From contig CADCWJ010000435.1 in assembly GCA_902806365.1 (NCBI GenBank), forward strand, positions 1 through 7,738: DNA of 7,738 bases, read 5' to 3'. A model generated the notes under the pieces. That model searched no databases and was not told the origin of the DNA. It worked only from the letters and a program-made list of their open reading frames with translations. The position numbers and the translations under genes were made by a program. The stretch is from an uncultured Thermomicrobiales bacterium (GTDB taxonomy: Bacteria > Chloroflexota > Chloroflexia > Thermomicrobiales > UBA6265). This document shows positions 1 to 6,190 of the stretch, piece after piece (within the stretch, counting starts at the first letter, position 1; each line of letters opens with the position of its first letter).

Positions 1-57
1 GTGGCCGAGGGTCACGAGAACGCCTACAAGCCGATGATCAAGCTTCAGGCGGTGTAG
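1..57 (+). CDS. C-terminal end of an unidentified plus-strand protein (partial)
   Basis: Frame 1 is open from the window edge to a TAG at 55-57 and encodes 18 residues ending in YKPMIKLQAV. No RBS or start can be seen, so this is most likely the tail of a gene that begins left of the window. The tail is too short to assign to a family. It loosely resembles the ends of some ABC solute-binding proteins, but I do not rely on that. It converges on the minus-strand operon that ends at 261. A chance open frame this short cannot be excluded. Confidence 0.35.
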   Translation: MAEGHENAYKPMIKLQAV

Positions 58-128
58 TGCGGGCGGGACCTTTTCAGGATTGATCGTACGTCACCTACCG
101 GATTGCCGAAGGCAGGCGCGAAGGTCGC

Positions 129-149
129 GGGGGGCCACAGGGGCCCCCC
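129..149. terminator. GC-rich hairpin in the convergent gap (possible terminator)
   Basis: GGGGGGCC (129-136) pairs with GGCCCCCC (142-149) around the 5-nt loop ACAGG, an 8-bp all-GC stem. It lies between the plus-strand stop at 57 and the minus-strand stop at 261, where terminators for both are expected. Neither strand has a U-tract after it, so it is not a canonical intrinsic terminator. It could still pause polymerase or protect a 3' end. Confidence 0.35.
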
Positions 150-175
150 TACGAATCCTGAGTGTGGTGCGGGTT

Positions 176-196
176 CCGCAAGGGAGCCCCTGGCGG
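176..196. terminator. Second hairpin in the convergent gap
   Basis: CCGC (176-179) and GCGG (193-196) form an outer stem, then one A/G mismatch, then AGGG (181-184) pairs with CCCT (188-191) around an AGC loop. On the plus strand it is followed by CGG and a short TTT, which is too weak to call a terminator with confidence. Together with the hairpin at 129-149 it is the only structure I see in the 203-nt gap at 58-260. Confidence 0.25.
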
Positions 197-260
197 CGGT
201 TTCGCTGGGACTGTACGCGACGTCTTCGACTGCGCCCGTGCGGACGGAACGCCGCCGCGA

Positions 261-1337
261 TCAGGACTTCTCGTACCCGGCGATGTGGGCGTAATAAGGA
301 TCACCGCTCGCGATCGAGCCGCGTTTCACCGATTCACCGGTCCGGCTCGACTTGTAGAGCGCTGTCAGCAGCTCGAAGGTAGCGCGCACGTCGGCGACGT
401 TCGCCGGAGGCGGGGTGCCGCTCCGCATTGCCGCCAGGAGATGCCCGAGCTGGGCGGCATGAGATGACGGCTCGTCCTCGTCGGGCGGCCAGCCCGCCAG
501 CACACCGTCCTGCCCCTCGAGTGGCGTGATCGACCAGTTGGCATTGGTATATCCGTAGAGCCCCGTGACCTCGACCGTGGCCCGCTCGTAATCCAGGCGC
601 AACCGGGTCTCCTGCCGTGGCGAGAGCACGCTGTTGACGATCGAACAAAGCGCACGGTTCTCGAAGCGGACGATCGCCATCGCGACATCTTCGACCTCGA
701 TCTGGCGTTCCAGCGTGTCGGCAACGGCGGTGATCTCCGACCATTCACCCATCAGCCAGACCATCAGGTCGATGATGTGGATGGCGTGGCCCATGCTCAC
801 GCCGCCGAGCTCGGACTCCCATGTACCCCGCCAGGGAACGGCGTAGTAGGCGTCGTCACGGTACCAGGTGGTGTTACAGAGGACGACGCGCGATTCCCCG
901 AACTGCCCGGACCGGGCCAGCAGGCGGACACGCTGCGCGGCCGACCCGAAGCGCCACTGGAAGACGCTCGCGCAGGCGGCGCCAGTCTCCCGCTCCAGTG
1001 TCGCGATCCGGTCGAGCTGTTCCAGCGAGGAACAGAGCGGTTTCTCGCAGAGCACCCAGGCGCCCGCTTGCAGGCACTGCTCGATGATCGGGAAGTGGAA
1101 CGCCGGCGGCGTGCAGACGTGGACGAGGTCGGGCCGCTCCCTCTCCAGCATTTCGGCGGCATCGGTGTATGTGCGGGGAATGTCATGCTGATGCGCGAAG
1201 CGGGCGGCACGCTCTCCGTCGATGTCGACGGCGGCCACCGGCTTGACCGCATCGGACCACGCCTCCCAGGCTCGCATGTGCGATCCCGCGATGCCACCCG
1301 TGCCGACGATTGCTGCCTTGACCCTGGCCCGTTCCAT
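261..1337 (-). CDS. Gfo/Idh/MocA family NAD(P)-dependent oxidoreductase (dehydrogenase B)
   Basis: A 358-residue cytosolic dehydrogenase of the glucose-fructose oxidoreductase / inositol dehydrogenase / MocA family, of normal length. Residues 7-125 form the Rossmann domain. The dinucleotide loop is GTGGIAG (12-18), and an acidic pair after strand 2 (VDID, 37-40) favours NAD over NADP. The family's CEKP motif is at 97-100, with Lys99 the usual catalytic or nicotinamide-contacting lysine. The C-terminal alpha/beta domain carries GGVSMGHAIHIID (178-190), the counterpart of the usual GGG-x3-D-x3-H-x2-D motif. His187 and Asp190 are kept, but the usual Asp is Gly183, followed by His184. ATG at 1337 is preceded by ACAGGAGCACC, a good SD. 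The gene starts 30 nt after the isomerase stop and is the last of the run. The family oxidises sugars, cyclitols or sugar acids; the substrate here is unknown. Confidence 0.93.
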   Translation of the reverse strand: MERARVKAAIVGTGGIAGSHMRAWEAWSDAVKPVAAVDIDGERAARFAHQHDIPRTYTDAAEMLERERPDLVHVCTPPAFHFPIIEQCLQAGAWVLCEKPLCSSLEQLDRIATLERETGAACASVFQWRFGSAAQRVRLLARSGQFGESRVVLCNTTWYRDDAYYAVPWRGTWESELGGVSMGHAIHIIDLMVWLMGEWSEITAVADTLERQIEVEDVAMAIVRFENRALCSIVNSVLSPRQETRLRLDYERATVEVTGLYGYTNANWSITPLEGQDGVLAGWPPDEDEPSSHAAQLGHLLAAMRSGTPPPANVADVRATFELLTALYKSSRTGESVKRGSIASGDPYYAHIAGYEKS

Positions 1338-1367
1338 GGTGCTCCTGTCGGTTTTGAGCGATGTTCG

Positions 1368-2189
1368 TTACATGACTTCCTGAACGAAGCGTTCCTTCAT
1401 CGTCAGCAGGACGTCGTCGCCGTCCTTGCGCCAGATGTCCTGATTGAATATCTCGACCTCGATCGGACCCGTATATCCGGCCGTGTCGACCGCCTCGCGG
1501 AGCCGCCGGTTTTGGACCACGCCGTCGCCCATCATCCCACGCGACATCAGGGGGTCGGTGTTTGGGACGAGCCAGTCGTTGACATGGAACCCGAGCGTGT
1601 ATTGGCTCGCCCGCGCGATCTCGGTGTAGACGTTGGGATCCCACCAGACGTGGTAGATATCGATCACGACGCCGACCTGCGGCGAGCGGAAGTGCTCGGC
1701 GAGGTCGTTCGCCTCGCCAAGCAGTGAGATCACGGAGCGGTCGGCCGCGAAGGCAGGATGCAGCGGCTCGATCCCGAGCTTCACGCCACGCTGTTCGGCG
1801 TAGGGGAGGATCGCCTCGATCCCGTCCCGGACCATCCCGCGGGCATCGTCGATCGCGCGCACGCCGGAGAGACCGCCACAGACCATGACCAGCACATCGG
1901 TGCCGAGCGTCGCCGCCTCGTCGATCGCGCGCTTGTTGTCCTCGATGTTCGCGGCCCGCCCTTCGGGCGTCGGCGATGGAAACATCCCGCCCCGGCAGAG
2001 GCTGGAAACCTTGATCCCCGCATCGTGCACAATCCTGGCCGACTCCTCAAGGCCCGTTTCCTCCACCTTGTCGCGCCAGAGCGCGATCCAGGGAATCCCG
2101 GCCCTCACACATCCTTCGACGGCCTGCGGCAGCGTCCACCCGTTGAGGGTCTTCTGATTGAGGCTGAGCCGGGACAAGTCAACGCTCAC
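1368..2189 (-). CDS. Sugar phosphate isomerase/epimerase, xylose-isomerase-like TIM barrel
   Basis: A 273-residue protein of the AP-endonuclease-2 / xylose-isomerase-like TIM barrel superfamily, of typical length. The family uses a divalent metal to isomerise, epimerise, dehydrate or, in some members, eliminate on sugars and keto-sugars. Likely metal ligands are Glu141 (in GIEPLHP), Asp177 and His180 (in VIDIYHVWWD), His202 (in FHVND) and Glu246 (in IEVEIFN). The order Glu, Asp-x2-His, His-x2-Asp, Glu is the family pattern. The start is GTG at 2189, which overlaps the stop of the DUF993 gene as GTGA. GGGAG lies about 10 nt upstream, and the overlap implies translational coupling. There is no signal peptide, so it is cytosolic. 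It sits between DUF993 and a Gfo/Idh/MocA gene, so it probably acts on a keto-intermediate made by a dehydrogenase. The substrate cannot be named from sequence. Confidence 0.92.
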   Translation of the reverse strand: MSVDLSRLSLNQKTLNGWTLPQAVEGCVRAGIPWIALWRDKVEETGLEESARIVHDAGIKVSSLCRGGMFPSPTPEGRAANIEDNKRAIDEAATLGTDVLVMVCGGLSGVRAIDDARGMVRDGIEAILPYAEQRGVKLGIEPLHPAFAADRSVISLLGEANDLAEHFRSPQVGVVIDIYHVWWDPNVYTEIARASQYTLGFHVNDWLVPNTDPLMSRGMMGDGVVQNRRLREAVDTAGYTGPIEVEIFNQDIWRKDGDDVLLTMKERFVQEVM

Positions 2190-3373
2190 GGCTGTTCTAC
2201 TCCCGCGAGGGCCAGGAAGAGGCGCATTCGATGCGCCGCCTCGTCCGGATCGTGAAAGAGGTGCGCGTCATCCGCCAGCATGAACAACTCCGCGAGGTGG
2301 ACTACGGAGCGGGCGTTCTGCTGGCCGTTCACCATGTGGAAATGCGACTGGTGACCGCCGAGCCAGGCCACGAAAAGCACGCCCGTCTTGTAGAAGCGTG
2401 TGGGCGCGGTGAAGATGTGGCGCGAAAGTGCCACAGTCGGCGCGAAGATATCGCGGTACCGGTCGAGATCGCCGGCGTCGAAGGCGGCGAACGCGGCTCC
2501 GGCCGCTGGCGCAATCGCGTCGAAGATGCCGAGCAGCGCGTCGCTGTAGCCGTGCGCGTCGCCCTCGATCAGCTCGCTGAAATTGAAATCGTCGCCGGTA
2601 TACATCCGGATCCCTGCGGGGAGCCGTCGGCGCATGGCGATCTCGCGATCCTTGTCAAGCAGCGAGACCTTGATCCCGTCGATCTTGTCAGGGTTCGATT
2701 TGAGCATGGTGAGGCAATGTTCCATCGCCTCATCGAGATCGCGGGAACCCCAGTACCCGGCCAGCGCGGGATCGAACATGTCACCGAGCCAGTGGATGAT
2801 CACCGGCTCACGGACCTGGCGCAGGACGCGATCGTAGACCCGGTGATAATCCTCCGGAGATCTCGCGGCGGCAGCCAGAGCCCGGCTCGCCATCAGGATG
2901 ATCCGCCCACCCTCGCCCTCGACAAATCCGCACTGGTCCTCGTAGGCGTCGATAATTGCGTCCAGCGCCGGATTGGGGTCAGGCGTGAGGTGATCGGTTC
3001 CGGCGCCCGACGCGACCTGCCCCCCAACGGCCTTCGCCTCCCGGATGGATCGGCGGATCAGCTCCCGGGAAGTTGGCCAGTCGAGCCCCATCCCGCGTTG
3101 GGCGGTGTCCATCGCCTCGGCAACCCGCAACCCAAGCGCCCAAAGCGACCGCCGGTACGCGAGCGTGGCGTCCCAGTCGATCGCAGTGCCGAGGGTTGGG
3201 TCGATCGCGGCGAGCGGGTCGGCCACGACATGCGCTGCCGCGTAGGCGACCCGCTTGACCGGTGGGGAGAATGACCGGGCGAAATCGGACGCCGGACCCA
3301 TCACGTGATCCCGGAGCGAACCGTCCCGATGGGGGAGCCGGACGGTCGTGCCGGCCCGGATCGCGGTGCTCAT
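2186..3373 (-). CDS. DUF993 family protein, dihydrodipicolinate-synthase-like TIM barrel
   Basis: A 395-residue protein that I recognise as DUF993, a family without a settled function whose fold resembles DHDPS/N-acetylneuraminate lyase class I aldolases. Residues 230-240 (KIDGIKVSLLD) match the strand carrying the Schiff-base lysine in that superfamily, so Lys235 is the candidate nucleophile. RMYTGDDFNFSE (256-267) followed by GDAHGYSDALLG matches the later Gly-Asp and Gly-x-Ser segment. Where DHDPS has YNxP with its catalytic Tyr, this protein has HWLGDMFDP (194-202), so the chemistry likely differs. The C-terminus is His-rich (HQSHFHMVNGQQ, 341-352). An in-frame ATG at 3553 lies far inside the upstream gene and is rejected. 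ATG at 3373 has GGGAGGAGG 7 nt upstream and makes an ATGA overlap with the upstream stop. The role (aldol cleavage or dehydration of a sugar-derived keto acid) is inferred. Confidence 0.88.
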   Translation of the reverse strand: MSTAIRAGTTVRLPHRDGSLRDHVMGPASDFARSFSPPVKRVAYAAAHVVADPLAAIDPTLGTAIDWDATLAYRRSLWALGLRVAEAMDTAQRGMGLDWPTSRELIRRSIREAKAVGGQVASGAGTDHLTPDPNPALDAIIDAYEDQCGFVEGEGGRIILMASRALAAAARSPEDYHRVYDRVLRQVREPVIIHWLGDMFDPALAGYWGSRDLDEAMEHCLTMLKSNPDKIDGIKVSLLDKDREIAMRRRLPAGIRMYTGDDFNFSELIEGDAHGYSDALLGIFDAIAPAAGAAFAAFDAGDLDRYRDIFAPTVALSRHIFTAPTRFYKTGVLFVAWLGGHQSHFHMVNGQQNARSVVHLAELFMLADDAHLFHDPDEAAHRMRLFLALAGVEQP

Positions 3374-4557
3374 CGGATTGCCTCCTCCCGCTGGATCATC
3401 CGGTCCGGGATGGACAATGGGGGAACATCCAGCCAGCGCCGCTCGGCCCAGGATCGAAGGCCGAGCTCGGCGAGCTGCACCCCTTTCGCGCCATCCATGA
3501 ATCCGAGATCGTAGGGCTCGTCGAACGCCACGTGCTTGAGGAACATCTCCCACTGGACCTTGAAGGCATTCTCGAAAACGGCGTTATCGGGGACGTCCTG
3601 CCAGTCCGCGAAGAAGTCGAACGGGCTGGCGACATCCGGGTTCCAAACCGGCTTCGGAGTGTTGGCGCGATGCTGCGTCTTGCACTCCCGTAGCCCGGCC
3701 AACGCGCTGCCTTCTGTGCCATCGACCTGCAGCGTGAACAGCTCGTCGCGGTAGACACGCACGCACCAGGAGGAGTTGATATGGGCAACGATGCCGCCCT
3801 CCAGCTCGAAGGTGGCGTATGCGGCATCGTCCGTGGTCGCGGCGTAGGGGTTTCCGGCCTCGTCGATTCTCTGGGGGATATGGGTGGCCCCCAGGCAGCT
3901 GACCGACTTCACTTCGCCAAAGGTGTTGTCCAGCAGGTAACGCCAATGGCAAAGCATGTCGACGATGATCCCGCCGCCGTCCTCCTTGCGGTAGTTCCAT
4001 GACGGGCGCTGACCGGTCTGCCAATCCCCCTCGAATACCCAGTACCCGAATTCGCCTCGAACGGATAGGATCCTGCCGAAGAACCCGCCGTCGATCAGCC
4101 GTTTCAGCTTGCGGAATCCCGGGAGGAAGAGCTTGTCCTGGACAACCCCGTTCTTGATCCCGGCCTCTCTCGCGAGGCGGGCGAGGTCCAGCGCTTCCTC
4201 GAGGCTGGTCGAGATTGGCTTTTCGCAGTACACGTGCTTGCCGGCCGCGATCGCCTTGCGCACGCTCTCCGCCCGGAGCTCGGTGCGCTGGGAGTCGAAG
4301 TAGACGGCGTCATTTGAGTCGGCGAGGCAGGCATCCAGATCGGTGCTCCAGCGCTCGACCCCGTTGGCGTGCGCGAGCGCGGCGAGTCGCTCCGCATCAC
4401 GCCCGACCAGGATCGGGTCGACCACGATCCGGTCACCGTTCGTGCCGGTTACGCCGCCCTGATCCCGGATCGCCGCGACTGAGCGGACAAGATGCTGATT
4501 CGTTCCCATCCGGCCGGTGACGCCGTTCATGATGACACCGACCCGAACTTCAGCCAT
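3370..4557 (-). CDS. Gfo/Idh/MocA family oxidoreductase (dehydrogenase A)
   Basis: A 395-residue NAD(P)-dependent dehydrogenase, toward the long end for the family. The N-terminal Rossmann domain begins GVIMNGVTGRMG (7-18), an unusual form close to the GxTGRMG loop of dihydrodipicolinate reductase rather than the common GxGxxA/G. The family signature CEKP is at 111-114, with Lys113 the expected catalytic lysine. The C-terminal domain carries GGGIIVDMLCHW (194-205), which keeps Asp200 and His204 of the substrate-binding motif. A longer reading from ATG 4593 adds 12 unconserved-looking residues and no RBS was found for it. ATG at 4557 follows GAAAGGA with 6-nt spacing and is preferred. It is the first enzyme gene after the regulator (32-nt gap) and ends in a 4-nt ATGA overlap with DUF993. 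It differs strongly from dehydrogenase B, so the two probably catalyse different steps or act on different substrates. Confidence 0.93.
   Translation of the reverse strand: MAEVRVGVIMNGVTGRMGTNQHLVRSVAAIRDQGGVTGTNGDRIVVDPILVGRDAERLAALAHANGVERWSTDLDACLADSNDAVYFDSQRTELRAESVRKAIAAGKHVYCEKPISTSLEEALDLARLAREAGIKNGVVQDKLFLPGFRKLKRLIDGGFFGRILSVRGEFGYWVFEGDWQTGQRPSWNYRKEDGGGIIVDMLCHWRYLLDNTFGEVKSVSCLGATHIPQRIDEAGNPYAATTDDAAYATFELEGGIVAHINSSWCVRVYRDELFTLQVDGTEGSALAGLRECKTQHRANTPKPVWNPDVASPFDFFADWQDVPDNAVFENAFKVQWEMFLKHVAFDEPYDLGFMDGAKGVQLAELGLRSWAERRWLDVPPLSIPDRMIQREEAIR
3381..3389 (-). promoter_or_regulatory. Strong Shine-Dalgarno for the DUF993 gene
   Basis: The minus strand reads GGGAGGAGG, 7 nt before ATG 3373 and inside the end of the upstream dehydrogenase gene. 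It decides the DUF993 start against the longer in-frame reading from 3553. It is among the strongest SD sequences seen in the window, suggesting high expression of this enzyme. Confidence 0.8.
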
Positions 4558-4563
4558 GCGTGA

Positions 4564-4570
4564 TCCTTTC
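4564..4570 (-). promoter_or_regulatory. Shine-Dalgarno for dehydrogenase A
   Basis: The minus strand reads GAAAGGA, 6 nt before ATG 4557 and within the 32-nt gap after the regulator stop. It supports the shorter start over ATG 4593. Confidence 0.7.
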
Positions 4571-4589
4571 GATCCGTAGAACGGACGCC

Positions 4590-5291
4590 TCAATCGTTGG
4601 CCGCGGGCGACGTCGTGGACGATTCCGGTTCGGCCAGCACACGGAGCTCATGGACATAGGCGTTCAGCGCGTCACGATTATGGTCGCTGCTGAGCCGCCG
4701 AAGCGCCTCGATGTCGTGGGCCCGGAACGCGGCGGCGATCTGGTGATGCTGTGACTGAGCATGACCGACCCGCTGGCTGAAGATGTTGAAGAAGCGGCGC
4801 ACGCGATCCCATTGATCAAGCGTGCGCTGGGTCATGTCGAGCAGGAGCGGCATCCGTGCCCCGGTTGCGATCAGGCGATGGAACTCGCTGTTGAGCATGG
4901 CCCACCGCTCGCCATCCTCCCCGGTGAGAGCGACGTCCATCTCGCCGACCATCCGGTCCAGCGTGTCCAGAAACTGCGGCGAGGCGTTTGCGGCGGCCTG
5001 CTCGACAGCGACCGATTCGAGCCCCTCCATCAGGGCGAAGACTTCGGCGACATCGGCCGGGGAGATAGATGAAACGGTCGCGCCGATGTGCGGCACGTTC
5101 ACGACCAGGCGCTCGCTCTGCAATTGCTGGAGTGCCTCGCGGACCGGAATCTGGCTGATGCCGAGCTGCCGCGAGATGTCGTCGATGATGAGCCGTTGGC
5201 CGGGCCGCAGTTCACACCGCATGATCGACGAGCGAAGAGCATCGTAGGCGATCGCCCGTTTGGTCTGGTGAGGCTGTGTGCTGGCCAGCAT
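4590..5291 (-). CDS. GntR family transcriptional regulator, FadR/FCD subfamily
   Basis: A 233-residue DNA-binding repressor or activator with an N-terminal winged helix-turn-helix and a C-terminal all-helical FCD ligand domain. Residues 11-75 are the GntR domain; LGISQIPVREALQQLQSERL (43-62) includes the recognition helix with the family's P-V-R-E-A-L core, and the wing follows. Residues 80-215 are the FCD domain. Candidate metal or ligand residues are Asn134 and His138 (in NSEFHRL), His182/His183 and His204. FCD domains usually bind organic acids or sugar acids, often through a metal, which suits control of the adjacent catabolic genes. ATG 5291 is preceded by a modest GGAG about 10 nt upstream. 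It is the first gene of the five-gene run and lies just downstream of two operator-like palindromes, so autoregulation is likely. Confidence 0.94.
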   Translation of the reverse strand: MLASTQPHQTKRAIAYDALRSSIMRCELRPGQRLIIDDISRQLGISQIPVREALQQLQSERLVVNVPHIGATVSSISPADVAEVFALMEGLESVAVEQAAANASPQFLDTLDRMVGEMDVALTGEDGERWAMLNSEFHRLIATGARMPLLLDMTQRTLDQWDRVRRFFNIFSQRVGHAQSQHHQIAAAFRAHDIEALRRLSSDHNRDALNAYVHELRVLAEPESSTTSPAAND

Positions 5292-5353
5292 CGGCGTGTC
5301 GCTCCACGGTCTTCACGTTGCACAAGGTCGGTTTCACGAGGTCGGCAACCGTC

Positions 5354-5366
5354 GCCGGTTACCGGC
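5354..5366. promoter_or_regulatory. Perfect 6-1-6 palindrome upstream of the regulator
   Basis: GCCGGT-T-ACCGGC is a perfect odd-centred inverted repeat 63-75 nt upstream of the regulator start. A 1-nt loop cannot form an RNA hairpin, so if functional it is more likely a DNA-binding site. An overlapping AACCG-TCGC-CGGTT (5347-5360) could form a short hairpin in the leader RNA. In such GC-rich DNA either may be chance. Confidence 0.3.
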
Positions 5367-5370
5367 AGAA

Positions 5371-5381
5371 TATATGATATA
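5371..5381. promoter_or_regulatory. Candidate GntR operator 1 (AT-rich palindrome)
   Basis: TATAT-G-ATATA is a perfect 5-1-5 inverted repeat in strikingly AT-rich sequence for this window. The odd-centred form with a TATGATA core resembles sites bound by FadR/FCD regulators. On the minus strand the same stretch gives TATATT (5369-5374), a possible -10 element, so binding here could block transcription of the regulator run. I find no convincing -35. Confidence 0.5.
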
Positions 5382-5409
5382 GCTCCATTGGGGAAGGCGA
5401 TACGGGGCA

Positions 5410-5418
5410 GTATCATAC
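5410..5418. promoter_or_regulatory. Candidate GntR operator 2 (GTATCATAC)
   Basis: GTAT-C-ATAC is a perfect 4-1-4 inverted repeat; on the minus strand it reads GTATGATAC and shares the core TATGATA with the site at 5371-5381. The two centres are 38 bp apart. TATGAT here is also a one-mismatch -10 hexamer on the minus strand. Two matching sites in one gap directly upstream of a GntR gene make regulation likely. Confidence 0.48.
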
Positions 5419-5434
5419 GGGCCTTTCAGGCCCG
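5418..5434 (-). terminator. Hairpin overlapping the cupin stop codon
   Basis: CGGGCC (5418-5423) pairs with GGCCCG (5429-5434) around a 5-nt loop, a 6-bp GC stem spanning the cupin stop codon (5426-5428). It marks the 3' end of the binding protein/PmoA/cupin group on the minus strand. No U-tract follows, so it may be a weak terminator or an mRNA-end structure that allows read-through into the regulator run. Confidence 0.35.
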
Positions 5435-6190
5435 ACGTTCGCCTTGCACGAGTGTCCCTTCCGGATGGTAGCCATCGAGCCGGCCGCACATCCCGATCCC
5501 GTGGTGGTCGCCGGAAGGTCGCGTCCGCGCCACCCGGGCGCCCGCGAACATGGTGGGGTCTCCGATGCTCAGGCTCGCGAGCCGGAGCGAGGTAGCCCGG
5601 ACTTCCCGCGAGGGTCCTTCCTTCACCAGCTGCTTCCACGACGGAAGGAGGTGCCTTGCGAGCATCGCCGCACGACTGAAGAGATCCGTCAGCGCCTCGG
5701 TCGATCCGGAGCTCATCCGCGTGCGAAGCGTCTCGAACCCCTCGATCGCGAGATCCCGGCGGACCATCGCGGCCCGGAGCCGCTCGCCATCGTCCGTGCC
5801 GCTGATGGCGCTCGCTCGTTGGTACCTCGCCGGATCGGCAAGCACCTCGTCGGGAAACGTCAGGAGCGCATCTCCCGCCTCCGGCAAGCCCGCATTCTGC
5901 ATCACGCAGAGGATTTCGAGGTTGCCATCCATATTGACAAGACGGTGGATCACGCCGGGCTCGAACCAGACCACCTCGCCGGGCCGCAGGCTGAAGCGCT
6001 GCTCACCTTCCGCGCTCAGAGTCACGACCTCGCCCGCACCGGCCGTCACCAGGTACGCTTCGACGCTCGCGAGATGAACATGTGGGCTGCCACCGATGAC
6101 ACCATCGAACGCGGGGGTGTCGTACACGCGGAGATGGGTGAACCCAACCGCGCCGGGAAACGCCGGCACTGGTCCCTCGCCGATAGTCAT
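5426..6190 (-). CDS. Cupin domain protein with a long C-terminal extension
   Basis: A 254-residue cytosolic protein. Residues 14-100 form a cupin barrel with both motifs intact: His37, His39 and Glu44 (in PHVHLASVEAY) and His82 in GEVVWFEPGVIHRLVN (71-86). These are the usual metal ligands, so a metal-dependent role or binding of a sugar-like ligand is expected. Residues about 105-254 are not a second cupin that I recognise. They look largely helical at first (FETLRTRM, ALTDLFSRAAMLARHLL), then end in a Gly/His-rich tail (GDHHGIGMCGRLDGY). ATG 6190 overlaps the PmoA stop as ATGA, implying translational coupling. The SD (AGGG) is weak. Cupins in sugar clusters may be isomerases, epimerases, dioxygenases or sensors; the sequence does not decide which. 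Confidence 0.85.
   Translation of the reverse strand: MTIGEGPVPAFPGAVGFTHLRVYDTPAFDGVIGGSPHVHLASVEAYLVTAGAGEVVTLSAEGEQRFSLRPGEVVWFEPGVIHRLVNMDGNLEILCVMQNAGLPEAGDALLTFPDEVLADPARYQRASAISGTDDGERLRAAMVRRDLAIEGFETLRTRMSSGSTEALTDLFSRAAMLARHLLPSWKQLVKEGPSREVRATSLRLASLSIGDPTMFAGARVARTRPSGDHHGIGMCGRLDGYHPEGTLVQGERRA

Noticed and set aside
777..1727. Plus-strand open frame of 316 codons
   Set aside because: It is antisense to the dehydrogenase B and isomerase genes, spans both, and has no domain motif and no operon context. High-GC coding DNA often leaves such frames open on the opposite strand.
2231..3274. Plus-strand open frame of 347 codons
   Set aside because: It lies entirely antisense to the DUF993 gene, with Val/Arg/Glu-rich composition and no recognisable motif. 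The minus-strand protein is clearly the real one.
3374..3553. N-terminal extension of DUF993 to ATG 3553
   Set aside because: The extra 60 residues are Arg/Gly-rich, lie inside the upstream dehydrogenase gene and lack a good RBS, while ATG 3373 has a near-perfect SD and a 4-nt overlap.
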